Assembly: GCA_016178785.1 (NCBI GenBank)
Contig: JACOSO010000035.1
Span: 24,239-88,238 of the forward strand
From: Bacteroidota bacterium
Lineage (GTDB): Bacteria > Bacteroidota > Bacteroidia > Cytophagales > Cyclobacteriaceae
Direction of reading: 5' to 3'
Length of the DNA: 64,000 nt
Shown here: positions 24,621 to 33,743 of the stretch, piece by piece
Numbering within the stretch: position 1 is the stretch's first letter
How the letters are laid out: each line of letters starts with the position of its first letter
Translations under genes and position numbers: made by a program
Notes under the pieces: generated by a model
Seen by the model: the letters and a program-made list of their open reading frames with translations, nothing else
Databases searched by the model: none
What the model was told of the DNA's origin: nothing

Positions 24621-26034
24621 TTGCTCGGAGAGCTTGTCCGTAATATGTCTCGGAGTTGATTTTCTTCGCTGCCTTGCGGTATGCTTCCATGAGAGTTACA
24701 TCGCCCTTTACTTTTGGTGCTGCCTTCAACAAAACCTGGGTGAGATAGTGGTCGGAGTTGATATTACCGGCAACGTCTAGTATAGCTTGTACCCTTGCAT
24801 TAGTAACAGAAGATCCTTGCAAGGCTGCCATAAGAATCTGAGTTGAATAATGATCGCTTGAGCATTGACTTGCACGTGTTACGAGTTTCTTGTAGACATC
24901 GTCAGTCAATGTTTGGCTCTTGAGCATATCCGTAAGAACAACCGCTTCATAGTGATCGCTATTGATGGCGCTGCTTAAGTCGATCAGTTGGGCATTTAAC
25001 TCATTGGAGAGTTTGTTGTCCATAAGTGTGGTGAGTACCTGAGTTTTATAGTGATCTGAATCAATGTCTTTCACAGATTCAAGCACTCGTTGAAATGAGG
25101 TAGCTGAAAGTCCTTGCTTGGCAAGTGCTTTGGTCAAAACGATTGTGCGATAATGATCTGACTCTATATTTTTAGTTGAATTGATCATCTCTGATATCAC
25201 TGCATCACTGAGATCGTTCTTGCGCAATAGCGAAGTGAGTACTTCCGTCTTGTAATGATCGGATTCCATTTTGTTGGACGCAGCAAGAATTGATTTTATG
25301 GCTTCAAGCGATGGAGCTTGCGATTCCAAAGCTTCCTTGATGACTACGGTTTTGTAATGATCAGATTCCATCTTCGTGCTTGCTGCAAACACGGCATCCG
25401 TACCTTCTTTTGTAGTCAGGAATTTGTCGAGACCACTCTTGAGGAATTCGGTGCGATAATGATCAGATGAAACAGACGAAACAAAACGTGAGATGATCGT
25501 GGGATAGTCTTTGGAAGAAACATTTTTCTTCATCAGCAAGTTAGCGTAAGCAGTTTTCACGTGATCGCTGTCAAGCTTGTCGATTTCATTCAATACCGCA
25601 TTGGCACCACCTTGTTTGAAGAATCGTTCTACTCGTGTTTCTGCACCAATTGTTGTACTGCGAACCAGTTCGGGAAGGATTTCCCCCAGCCACTGACGAC
25701 CTCCGTCTTTTTCAAAGTCTTTTTTGTCAAAACCTTCATAATATTCACGCTTAATGCCAGTGGCTGAAGGTGTGATGACAACCGTCCGCTTGCCACCAAA
25801 CGTAGTTTTCGTGATCTCGAGGTATCCATCAGATGAAATGCTTTTTACGTCCTTATCATCATCAGTTAATTCGATTTTGCCACGCATCTCCACATTGAAA
25901 CTGTTGATGCCTCCGCGGTTGAATACGATGTGTGTACCATTCTTCGAAGACGAGCTGCTGTAAGTCTCTCTTTGTGCTGAAGCAACCAGGGACACCAGCA
26001 TCAAAAAATAAATGAGTAGTGATTTTCTGTTCAT
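24613..26034 (-). CDS. Secreted protein with ten 34-residue SDHY repeats
   Basis: A 473-residue exported protein; signal peptide MNRKSLLIYFLMLVSLVASAQ. An upstream ATG at 26064 only adds MCRCIDKFTF. The N-terminal 120 or so residues are beta-rich (VEMRGKIELTDDDKDVKSI, ISSDGYLEITKTT). The rest consists of nine consecutive helical repeats plus a shortened tenth (SETYYGQAL). Eight of the nine full units are 34 residues and one is 33. Each opens with SDHY or a variant (SDHYKTEVLTSLLRKNDLS is typical) and is preceded by Ile/Met-Glu/Asp/Asn. The pattern predicts a two-helix alpha-solenoid in the periplasm, probably a protein- or peptide-binding scaffold. I know of no established function. It is separated from a divergent outer-membrane receptor gene by repeat DNA. 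Confidence 0.82.
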   Translation of the reverse strand: MNRKSLLIYFLMLVSLVASAQRETYSSSSSKNGTHIVFNRGGINSFNVEMRGKIELTDDDKDVKSISSDGYLEITKTTFGGKRTVVITPSATGIKREYYEGFDKKDFEKDGGRQWLGEILPELVRSTTIGAETRVERFFKQGGANAVLNEIDKLDSDHVKTAYANLLMKKNVSSKDYPTIISRFVSSVSSDHYRTEFLKSGLDKFLTTKEGTDAVFAASTKMESDHYKTVVIKEALESQAPSLEAIKSILAASNKMESDHYKTEVLTSLLRKNDLSDAVISEMINSTKNIESDHYRTIVLTKALAKQGLSATSFQRVLESVKDIDSDHYKTQVLTTLMDNKLSNELNAQLIDLSSAINSDHYEAVVLTDMLKSQTLTDDVYKKLVTRASQCSSDHYSTQILMAALQGSSVTNARVQAILDVAGNINSDHYLTQVLLKAAPKVKGDVTLMEAYRKAAKKINSETYYGQALRAID

Positions 26035-26140
26035 AAAAGTGAATTTGTCAATACAACGGCACAAAGGTGGGTCAAGGATTCGCCCTCAACAAGGAGTTTG
26101 GAATGAAGTGTAGGATTGGTGTAGTGGAGTGTTTGTTGGG

Positions 26141-26270
26141 GCTTGGGTCTTAGGCATTAGGACTTAGGCATTGGAGATGCAAGATGAGAATGGTGGCCGA
26201 GAATCAGGTATCCAGAATCGAGTATCAAAGGTAAATCATCTAGTATCTGGCGGGAAGCATCTAATACTAT
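26141..26270. repeat. Stuttered-word gap element (ttaggcatt and agtatc/agaatc words)
   Basis: First part: gtcttaggcattaggactta then ggcattgg. Second part: gagaatcaggtatccagaat then cgagtatcaaag and ctagtatctggc. It occupies the middle of the divergent gap between the SDHY-repeat gene and the receptor gene. Confidence 0.65.
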
Positions 26271-26357
26271 TTCCATTCATCATTTAGACAGAATTTCTTC
26301 AAAATTGGCTGATTTATTTGCGGTCAGATTTAAAGTAGCATGATGAGAGAGTCAGTA

Positions 26358-28754
26358 ATGAAAAAAGTATTATTTATTCTATTCGCTTGCGTATCAGGTT
26401 CACTGATGGCGCAGAAAGGAAGTGTTTCCGGAACGGTCATTGATTCCCTTACACAGAAGCCGGTTGAGTATGCTACCATAGCTATTCTCAATCTATCGAA
26501 TAAACCGATCAATGGTACGATCTGCGATGAAAGCGGAAAATTTTTGGTAGATAAAGTTGATAAGGGCAGTTATATGCTTGTTGTTTCATTTGTCGGATAC
26601 ACTACCCAAAAAATCAGTATCGGGATAAAGGACAAAAATGAAATCAACATGGGAACAATCACTTTGGCTCCTTCCGTAAAAATGTTGCACGAAGTAGTAG
26701 TGCAAGGCCAGAGGACCCTGGTTGAAGAAAAGCCAGACCGCACGATTTATAATGCCGAGCAGGATGCCACAACCAAAGGGGGCGATGCCACCGATGTGCT
26801 CAAGCGTGTGCCTATGCTTACGGTAGATGTGGATGGCAACGTTTCATTGCGCGGCAGTGCCAATGTAAAAGTACTCATCAATAATAAGCCGTCAACGATC
26901 TCAGCCAATAGTGTTGCCGATGCACTTAAGCAAATTCCAGCCGATATGATCAAGACGGTTGAGGTTATCACTTCGCCTTCAGCTAAATACGATGCAGAAG
27001 GCTCCGGAGGAATCATCAACATTGTGCTTAAAAAAAATACGCTGGAAGGAACTTTCTTAAATACCGATGTCACTGCAGGTTCTCGCGGATCGAACATGGG
27101 AGTAAACACAGCCTATCGCAAAGGCAAGATGGGATTTTCGTTGGGTGCCTTCTTCCGCCCTACCTATAATGTAGTTGGAGATTTTTCTAACGAACAGGTA
27201 ACCCGATCGAACCAAACAACCTACAATACCCAATCGGCTCATAATAGAAATGATGGTGCGCAAGGAACGTACACACTTGTGTGGGACTACGACATCAACA
27301 AAAACAATTCGCTCAGTACATCCCTTCGGTACGGAACGAGGAATCAAAATTCCTATCAAGACCAGCTATTTACTACCACACAATATCCAGATTCACTCAA
27401 AACCTCATTGCAAAATATAAGGTCGACTAATGTAGGAGAGAACGTTGATGCATCTCTATCCTACACTAAGAAATTCGCAAAGAAAGATCGCGAGCTCAAC
27501 TTCCTGGGCATCTTCAGTCACAATAATCAAACGAATGGTTATGTGATTAATACATTGCAGCAAACAGATCAGACTCTTTTGCAAAGAAATAAAAATGAAA
27601 ACCCAGGCTATACGCAAGAGAATATCCTTCAGCTCGATTATCAAGAGCCATTGCACGAGAATCATCTCCTTGAATTCGGAGGAAAAACCACCATGCGGAA
27701 TGTGCAGAGTGATTATACTTATTATATCGCGAGCGACCCCTTTGGCTCATATCTGGTCGATAATTCGCGCGCATCAACTGGGTTCAATTATAATCAATCG
27801 ATCTCAGCTGCTTATGCCTCATACACTCTTTCTGTAAATGAGTACACCTTAAAAGCGGGGAGTAGATATGAATACACCAACATTCAAGCGCATTTTAAAG
27901 GGCAACCGAATATAACGATTCCCTCCTACGGGGTGCTAGTGCCAAGCGTCAATCTTTCACGAAAGCTGAAGAACGGAAATCTGCTCAAAGTGTCGTACAA
28001 CAAACGTATCCAGCGCCCAAATTTGCGCGACCTCAATCCTAACCTGCAAGCATCGAATCCGAAAAGCGCTACCCAAGGCAATCCAAACCTAAAACCTGAA
28101 TACACTCATCTGGCTGAAATCGCTTATAAAACAAATCTCAAAGAAGCTACGATCAATCTTTCAGCCTTTATGCGTTACAACACCAACGACATTCAGCCTG
28201 CGAGGATCATAAGAAACGATACGATCATTTCGATAGCACAAAATATCGGAACGGAGGCAAACTACGGAATATCGATTTTTGTGAACGTTCCTGTTTCAGA
28301 GAAGTTTACAATTAACGGTGGAACAGATACATTTTATCGCGTCTTGAAAAATAACTCCAACGATCTCAACCTCAATTCAACCAAGCAAGGCCTCACTCCT
28401 AACTTCAGGCTGTTTGGTACCTATAATTTTTCAAACAACTGGAGCTTTCAATTCTTCGGTTCGTATCAGGGGCGGTCGTACAACTTGCAAGGCTATCGTA
28501 CCAGCCCGATCAATCATAGTGTAAGTGTGAAGAAAAGCATCTGGGGAAAGAATGGCTCCATAAGTTTAGGGTTGGATAATTTTGCAGCACCTGCTTATCA
28601 AGTACGTTCGCAATTGAGCTCAGCAGTTCTTGACCAAACCACAAAGAACACGCTTCATAATTTCATTGTGAAAGCAAGTTTCAGTTACAAATTCGGACGA
28701 GTAACCCAAGCCAAGAAAAAAGAACTTGTGGAAGACGATTCCAGAGAGAATTAA
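26358..28754 (+). CDS. Outer-membrane beta-barrel receptor with carboxypeptidase-like N-terminus
   Basis: 798 residues from MKKVLFILFACVSGSLMAQ, a clear signal peptide (an ATG at 26340 would add six residues). Residues of about 22-110 form a carboxypeptidase-like regulatory domain (GSVSGTVIDSLTQKPVEYAT). A TonB-plug domain follows, with GGDATDVLKRVPMLTVDVDG then NVSLRGSANVKVLINNKPS and YDAEGSGGIINIVLKK. The remainder is an OMP_b-brl_3-type beta-barrel with alternating aromatic strands. This family is related to TonB-dependent receptors; ligand unknown. No SusD partner is encoded beside it. It ends three bases from the convergent permease gene. Confidence 0.9.
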   Translation: MKKVLFILFACVSGSLMAQKGSVSGTVIDSLTQKPVEYATIAILNLSNKPINGTICDESGKFLVDKVDKGSYMLVVSFVGYTTQKISIGIKDKNEINMGTITLAPSVKMLHEVVVQGQRTLVEEKPDRTIYNAEQDATTKGGDATDVLKRVPMLTVDVDGNVSLRGSANVKVLINNKPSTISANSVADALKQIPADMIKTVEVITSPSAKYDAEGSGGIINIVLKKNTLEGTFLNTDVTAGSRGSNMGVNTAYRKGKMGFSLGAFFRPTYNVVGDFSNEQVTRSNQTTYNTQSAHNRNDGAQGTYTLVWDYDINKNNSLSTSLRYGTRNQNSYQDQLFTTTQYPDSLKTSLQNIRSTNVGENVDASLSYTKKFAKKDRELNFLGIFSHNNQTNGYVINTLQQTDQTLLQRNKNENPGYTQENILQLDYQEPLHENHLLEFGGKTTMRNVQSDYTYYIASDPFGSYLVDNSRASTGFNYNQSISAAYASYTLSVNEYTLKAGSRYEYTNIQAHFKGQPNITIPSYGVLVPSVNLSRKLKNGNLLKVSYNKRIQRPNLRDLNPNLQASNPKSATQGNPNLKPEYTHLAEIAYKTNLKEATINLSAFMRYNTNDIQPARIIRNDTIISIAQNIGTEANYGISIFVNVPVSEKFTINGGTDTFYRVLKNNSNDLNLNSTKQGLTPNFRLFGTYNFSNNWSFQFFGSYQGRSYNLQGYRTSPINHSVSVKKSIWGKNGSISLGLDNFAAPAYQVRSQLSSAVLDQTTKNTLHNFIVKASFSYKFGRVTQAKKKELVEDDSREN

Positions 28755-28757
28755 TCG

Positions 28758-31172
28758 CTATTCGTATCTCAAAGAATTTACGGGATTTGTGCGCGCCACT
28801 CTAAGAATGTGAATGCTTACGGTAAGAAAGGCGATCATCATCACCACTAAACTTGGTAAAGTAAACAGCCACCACGTCAACGGAATCCTGTTGGCAAACC
28901 CTTGAAGCCAGTTAGTTATTATCCACCATGTCAAAGGTATTGCCAAGGCAATTGACGCACTCATGAGCAGCAAATATTCCTTGCTCACCAGCGTGAGAAT
29001 ACTGCCGATTGATGCTCCCAAAACTTTCCGCACTCCTATTTCTTTGGTTCGCTGAATAGCTGTTAATGAAGAGAGCCCGAAAAGCCCAAGGCAAGCGATG
29101 AAAATGGCCAGCCCTGAGAACAACCCAAACACTTTTCCGAATTGCTGATCTGCCTGATACTGTTTATTGTAATGCTCGTCCAGGAAAAAATAGTTGAATG
29201 GATTTCCGGGGAAAAATTGCTTCCAATCATTTTCAAACTTGGCCAGCGATTCTTTTACGTTAGAAGTATTGAATTTAATCGAGTAAAAACCAAAAGGCGC
29301 TTTGTTGTATCGGAAGATGAGCGGCTCAAAATCCTTCTTCAGTGATTCCTGGCGAAAGTTCTTCACTACGCCCACAATGCGGAACGTATCTCCCCAAAAA
29401 TTTATTTGATCGCCAAGGGCATCTTCTATTTTTGAAAAGCCCATGTGACGCGCTCCGGACTCATTAAGTAAAACAGTTTTATCCTCATTCGATACATCCG
29501 CTGAAAATTTCCTTCCGGCCATAACCTCCAGGCCATACAAAGGAATGAAATCATGATCCATCATGATAACTCGATATTGCTTTTGTTCATCTTCACGTTG
29601 GCTCAATCTTCGAATGCCGCCCGCATTCCAGTCGGGTGAAGCCCCGGGAATGGAAGATGAGCCACTCACGGAAGTCACTTCAGAATATTGCGTTAACCTG
29701 TTCTTCAGAACTTCAAACTTATTTCCGTAAGTCGAGTCGGTGATGTTGGGCGACCTTAGCACCACAGTCTGTTCGATGTTGATCCCCAGCTTCTGACTGC
29801 GCATGTAATTGATCTGGTTGTAAACGGTGTATGTACCTACAATCAAAATCACCGATGACATGAATTGCAACACCACCATCCCTTTGCGAAAGAAAACCCC
29901 TTGGCCTGTGTTTTTAAATCTTCCTTTCAACACTTCAACCGGCTTAAATGCTGACAAAACAAAAGCAGGATATAGTCCGGATAATAGAGTCCCTCCCGCT
30001 ATCAATAATGCGGCCCACACCCAGAACAATTTTTGCCTGAGCAACAAGTGGTCAATCTCACGACCGGTAAGCTCATTAAACCATGGAGTTAAAAGAATCA
30101 CAGCAACGATCGCCAGGATCACAGCCGTGGCATTGAGAATAAATGACTCAACCAAAAACTGTTGAACCAATTGCCAGCGGAATCCGCCCATTACTTTTCG
30201 GACGCCTACTTCGCGAGCACGCTCAATCGACTTAGCGGTGGAAAGGTTTACGTAATTGATCCACGCGATTACGATTATTAATACAGCGATTACCAAAATG
30301 AAGTAAGTAGTATCACGACTACCGTTAGGTTTGAACTCCCCAATAAAATCGGAATCCAGGTGAATATCTTTCAATTTCATCAGGTGAAATGTCATGCCTG
30401 AATTGAAACGTTTAAGTTCTTCACCCTCCCGCTTCTGTACATATGCAGGAAGTTTCCTTTCAAGGGCTTTGGCACCGGTATTTTCACGAAGAAGAACGTA
30501 AGTAAGGAAGCCATCCCATTGCCATTCATTTAATTCGGCTTCGTTTTTCTTGCCCACTAATTTGGCGTAGGTGGCAAACGACAACATTGCGTCAATTGCC
30601 ATGTGAGAATTTTCTGGCAGATCTTCAAAAACGCCCGTCACTTGATATTCGGTGCGGCCATTATTGTGCATGGTTTTGCCGATGGGGTTTTCATTTCCGA
30701 AATATTTCTTCGCCATTGTCTTTGAGAGCACAATTTTGTGGAGGCCTTTCAGAGCCGTGGAGTCAACACCTGAAACCAGGTGCATACCAAATACATTAAA
30801 GAAATCCTGGCTTGCATAATAGACGCTTTCCTCTTTGAAAAAAGTGTCACCGTTAGAAAGAAGGGCATTGCTCTTGGTAAGCCGAACATAATGTTCAACT
30901 TCTGGAAAGTTAGTTTTCAGATCTGGGCCAATGCCTGCGCAACCGGACGCCCATCGGGTAGAGAGCTCCCCTTTATCGTACCGGTCAAGCTTCACGCGAT
31001 AAACGCGATCAGTGTTTGCCCAAAAGTTGTCATAGCTTAATTCATGCAGAGCATATTGTACAATCAGCATGAAAGCAGTCATGCCAATTACAAGGCCTAA
31101 TAGATTAATGCCGGTGAACGCTTTATTCTTAGAAATATAGCGCCATACGGAAGTAAGGTAATTTTTGATCAT
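28758..31172 (-). CDS. MacB/FtsX-type ABC permease without prefix domain
   Basis: An 804-residue permease of the same family as those at 12-18 kb, but starting directly at the first membrane helix (NLLGLVIGMTAFMLIVQYAL). The periplasmic core domain (e.g. LSYDNFWANTDRVYRVKLDR), the FtsX block (VIAVLIIVIAWINYVNLSTA, ERAREVGVRKVMGG), the second periplasmic domain and the terminal FtsX block (IACLGLFGLSSLTAIQRTKE) are all present. It has no PadR partner and no adjacent ATPase. It faces the receptor gene tail to tail. Confidence 0.9.
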   Translation of the reverse strand: MIKNYLTSVWRYISKNKAFTGINLLGLVIGMTAFMLIVQYALHELSYDNFWANTDRVYRVKLDRYDKGELSTRWASGCAGIGPDLKTNFPEVEHYVRLTKSNALLSNGDTFFKEESVYYASQDFFNVFGMHLVSGVDSTALKGLHKIVLSKTMAKKYFGNENPIGKTMHNNGRTEYQVTGVFEDLPENSHMAIDAMLSFATYAKLVGKKNEAELNEWQWDGFLTYVLLRENTGAKALERKLPAYVQKREGEELKRFNSGMTFHLMKLKDIHLDSDFIGEFKPNGSRDTTYFILVIAVLIIVIAWINYVNLSTAKSIERAREVGVRKVMGGFRWQLVQQFLVESFILNATAVILAIVAVILLTPWFNELTGREIDHLLLRQKLFWVWAALLIAGGTLLSGLYPAFVLSAFKPVEVLKGRFKNTGQGVFFRKGMVVLQFMSSVILIVGTYTVYNQINYMRSQKLGINIEQTVVLRSPNITDSTYGNKFEVLKNRLTQYSEVTSVSGSSSIPGASPDWNAGGIRRLSQREDEQKQYRVIMMDHDFIPLYGLEVMAGRKFSADVSNEDKTVLLNESGARHMGFSKIEDALGDQINFWGDTFRIVGVVKNFRQESLKKDFEPLIFRYNKAPFGFYSIKFNTSNVKESLAKFENDWKQFFPGNPFNYFFLDEHYNKQYQADQQFGKVFGLFSGLAIFIACLGLFGLSSLTAIQRTKEIGVRKVLGASIGSILTLVSKEYLLLMSASIALAIPLTWWIITNWLQGFANRIPLTWWLFTLPSLVVMMIAFLTVSIHILRVARTNPVNSLRYE

Positions 31173-31285
31173 GGGGTTTCAACTTATATAGGGTCAATAC
31201 CTTGATTTTAGCCAAAGGTTACTTAGCAATGATGCATGAACTGAATAAATAGTTTGGTGTTCATTGTCTTTTAGTTAGCGAGGCA

Positions 31286-31362
31286 ATTCAAAGTTCCAGA
31301 TTCAAGATTCAAAATTCGCTTAGCCCAACAATGTTGAATTTTTGAATCTGGAATCTGGAATC
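31286..31362. repeat. Stuttered-word gap element with inverted arms (agattcaa / gaatctgg)
   Basis: Left arm attcaaagttccagattcaa then gattcaaaattc; right arm gaatttttgaatctggaatc then tggaatc. The arms are inverted with a short centre, so a hairpin of some 30 pairs with mismatches is possible. It lies in the gap upstream of the permease gene. Confidence 0.7.
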
Positions 31363-31419
31363 AATGTCGTTAACAGGGAATCCTGTACTTGTAAGCCCCT
31401 TAACTTAACAATATTGGTT

Positions 31420-31456
31420 TGGGATTAGTGATTAAAATTGGCATTAGGCCCTTGGA
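31420..31456. repeat. Short stuttered-word stretch (ggattag/gcattagg)
   Basis: ttgggattagtgattaaaat then tggcattaggcccttgg, using the same ttagg/cattagg vocabulary as the elements at 24519 and 26141. The rest of the 31173-31493 gap shows no gene. Confidence 0.4.
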
Positions 31457-31459
31457 GTA

Positions 31460-31489
31460 TTGGCTGACGATCGAGAATAATTACCTTTG
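31460..31489 (+). promoter_or_regulatory. Bacteroidota-type promoter
   Basis: TTG (31460-31462), 19 bases, TACCTTTG (31482-31489): a full match to TTG-N17-23-TAnnTTTG. It would start transcription within a few bases of 31495, at or just after the longest start of the small protein gene that follows. Confidence 0.6.
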
Positions 31490-31493
31490 AATT

Positions 31494-31844
31494 GTGATTG
31501 TAAACTTGAGGAAACTTGCAAAGTTGATGATGGGCGTTTTACTGCTCGTCACCTTTTCCTTTTCCATCCCTTCAGTTTCTCAGCAAAGGAGTTGCACGCA
31601 AACAGAATTGGTGCAAATCAAAAAAGCAGAAAATCAACAAAGTTGTTTTTATCAACGAACCTTCAAGCGTAAACTTTCACAGTATCGCGATCAAGATGAC
31701 GAATTCAATTGCAGGGTTGCCTATTATAAAATAATTGTTTTAGTTCAGCTGAGGCAAAACAAGTCGCGACAATTTGATATTACTATTCGGGAGAGAATTA
31801 TCCCAAAAATCATCACCTCTGAAAAGAGCGATTCCCTCTCTTAA
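31494..31844 (+). CDS. Small exported basic protein, unknown function
   Basis: A 116-residue frame from GTG 31494. TTG 31506 and ATG 31527 are alternative starts, and the promoter just upstream would leave little or no leader for the first. It opens with a plausible signal peptide (LRKLAKLMMGVLLLVTFSFS, ending near SVSQQ). A cysteine-containing basic domain (RSCTQTELVQIKKAENQQSC, then FKRKLSQYRDQDDEFNCRV) follows. No family is recognised. The good promoter and signal sequence argue for a real gene. Confidence 0.5.
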   Translation: MIVNLRKLAKLMMGVLLLVTFSFSIPSVSQQRSCTQTELVQIKKAENQQSCFYQRTFKRKLSQYRDQDDEFNCRVAYYKIIVLVQLRQNKSRQFDITIRERIIPKIITSEKSDSLS

Positions 31845-31928
31845 ATAGGGATCGTTGGCCAATCGGCCGCAAAATCAGTAATCATTAATTCATCTATTTT
31901 ATTCACTAAGAAAGTGGATTTCTATTTT

Positions 31929-32102
31929 ATGAAAAAACTTAAAAAGCTTTTCAGACTTTTGTTCCTTATTTTATTTCTACTGATGGCACTGGCTGGTGGC
32001 GCTATGGCAATTTTGCCCCGCAGACCTGATCATGATAATGACAACGAGATAAAAACCGAATTGGTCGAAGGAAGCGAAAACGACTTGGGAATTAGGGATT
32101 AG
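31929..32102 (+). CDS. Small membrane protein, unknown function
   Basis: 57 residues from ATG 31929: a basic start (MKKLKKLFR), one long membrane helix (LLFLILFLLMALAGGAMAI) and an acidic tail (DHDNDNEIKTELVEGSEN). The last codons and the TAG stop (gggattag) are formed by a stuttered-word element (32085-32109), so the natural C-terminus may have been replaced by repeat-derived residues. No family recognised. It follows the small protein at 31494 on the same strand. Confidence 0.5.
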   Translation: MKKLKKLFRLLFLILFLLMALAGGAMAILPRRPDHDNDNEIKTELVEGSENDLGIRD

Positions 32103-32109
32103 GCATTAC
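32085..32109. repeat. Stuttered-word stretch at a gene end (attaggg)
   Basis: gggaattagggattaggcat lies across the stop codon of the 57-residue gene and in the 12-base gap to the convergent caspase gene. Confidence 0.45.
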
Positions 32110-32114
32110 GTGGC

Positions 32115-33743
32115 TCACTCTAAATCCTCTTCCTGGATTTTATTTGTGTTAAGATTGAAGTAAAAGTCGCCCGTAATGTTTGAGTTGTCCCAGGTGTATT
32201 GCCTTTCCCCAGATAGGCGGAGAACATTTATTCGCACTTCTTTGAAGACCTGCTCTAATGAGCGATTGGGTTTTTGAATTGCTTTCAATAGTTCCTGAGT
32301 ATAAAGTCCGTTACGACCGATGCCATCAGATGCTGTTGAACCGGGCGAGGTAGAGAAGGCAATGAATGAACCTCTTGCCTTTCTCATCTCCGCCAAACCG
32401 TTTCCGGGTGCTCGTGATATCTGAGGAAAAGTATTATTCCTGCAAGCATCCAGAATCAGTATATTCATCCGGGTGTTTGAACGTTCCATATTTTCAAGAA
32501 TGATTTTTTGCACCGGAAAGCATTGCCGTGGAATGTCATCTTGGTATTCAATACGGGCGTCAACCGGCACGAGGTAATTCTCGCCATCATTTTGTAAGCC
32601 ATGCCCTGAAAAATAAAATAATCCGATGGTCTGATCTTTTGGCCCGTTCACTAACTTCTCGTGAAACTTGAGAAACGCGCTTCGAATTTCAATGTAGGTG
32701 GCATCGGTTAAGCTTATCACTTCAAAATTTAATTGCTTCAATACTGAAGAGAGATCACTAGCATCATGAACGGGGTTTCTTAAAACCGGAACATTCTTGT
32801 AAGTTGAATTTCCTATAACAAGTGCGTAGCGCTTTTCATTTTTGTACATCGCCATCATATCTTCATCCAGTTTGGGAGGCGGAGATGCTTCTTTTCGCAG
32901 AGGCACCATATTCATTTCAGCAGGCATTATACTCTTGCTCTTAGTCTCTTTCCACTCCACAATATTCCTGACTTTCTCCACTTCTTTACTGATGGAACCT
33001 CTTTTCACAAAGGTGTAACGCTCGATGCCCATCGTGTTGAACCACTCCTCCCAGGTATTCATAATATGATCCCACTCCAGATCCAATTCACGAGGAGCTG
33101 CCTCGAGCAAAACTATTTCGAGATCGGGAAATTCATTTTTAACAAGCCATAACTTATTCTGATGCCCAACAATCGGGTAGCCATCAGTGAGAATAAATAG
33201 ATAATTTTTAGTCAGGCTATCACGTGAATAATCATTCTTTAAGTCTTCGTGAAAGTATTTCCAGATGTCTGCTCCATTATAATCGGTGGGTTTTCTGCTG
33301 AACACTGCACGCCTGTAGAGCGTATCGAGGTTGGCAAAGAATTTTTTCCTACGCTGATCTTCCTGCGCTTTGCGGGCTACATTATTCAGGTTTTGCATGT
33401 TGATGTAGAGACGGTCTTCAAACACATCGCGTTTTACGCCTGAGCCAACTTGCGGAGCGATAACGACCTTTATTTCGTCTCTGGATTTGATGTACAAATC
33501 TTTCCTGACCTTCTCCTCAAACAGTCCGTACAGGCTTTTAATGATTTCTTTATCTCTCTCAGGTTGATTTTGTTGTACGATCAACCGATCTGAGAGATCG
33601 AGCAAAACAATATAATTGTGTTTGATGCGAGGCACTTTTTTTTTCTCCGGAGATGGCAGCTTGCACGCTGCGAAAACCAGACACAAGAGAAGCCAGCAGA
33701 CTGACCACTGAAAGTGGCGAAACAAACGTTTTGAAATAGCCAT
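32115..33743 (-). CDS. Lipoprotein with vWA-like and caspase domains
   Basis: A 542-residue protein. Residues 1-27 look like a lipoprotein signal (WLLLCLVFAAC, Cys27). Residues of about 40-270 resemble a von Willebrand A fold: NYIVLLDLSDRL has a partial MIDAS (Asp49-Leu-Ser51-Asp-Arg), and YLFILTDGYPIVG supplies the later TDG. Residues 305-470 are a peptidase C14 (caspase/metacaspase-like) domain: YALVIGNSTYKNVPVLRNPV, the catalytic histidine in FYFSGHGLQND (His381), and the catalytic cysteine in ILILDACRNNTFP (Cys434). Both catalytic residues are intact. It starts immediately after the stop of the coiled-coil membrane protein gene, so the pair forms one operon. An envelope-anchored regulated protease is inferred; target and trigger are unknown. 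Confidence 0.88.
   Translation of the reverse strand: MAISKRLFRHFQWSVCWLLLCLVFAACKLPSPEKKKVPRIKHNYIVLLDLSDRLIVQQNQPERDKEIIKSLYGLFEEKVRKDLYIKSRDEIKVVIAPQVGSGVKRDVFEDRLYINMQNLNNVARKAQEDQRRKKFFANLDTLYRRAVFSRKPTDYNGADIWKYFHEDLKNDYSRDSLTKNYLFILTDGYPIVGHQNKLWLVKNEFPDLEIVLLEAAPRELDLEWDHIMNTWEEWFNTMGIERYTFVKRGSISKEVEKVRNIVEWKETKSKSIMPAEMNMVPLRKEASPPPKLDEDMMAMYKNEKRYALVIGNSTYKNVPVLRNPVHDASDLSSVLKQLNFEVISLTDATYIEIRSAFLKFHEKLVNGPKDQTIGLFYFSGHGLQNDGENYLVPVDARIEYQDDIPRQCFPVQKIILENMERSNTRMNILILDACRNNTFPQISRAPGNGLAEMRKARGSFIAFSTSPGSTASDGIGRNGLYTQELLKAIQKPNRSLEQVFKEVRINVLRLSGERQYTWDNSNITGDFYFNLNTNKIQEEDLE

Noticed and set aside
4509..32109. The stuttered-word repeats considered as a CRISPR array or as insertion sequence remnants
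   Set aside because: No regular repeat-spacer spacing, no cas genes, no transposase fragments, no consistent terminal repeats or target duplications.
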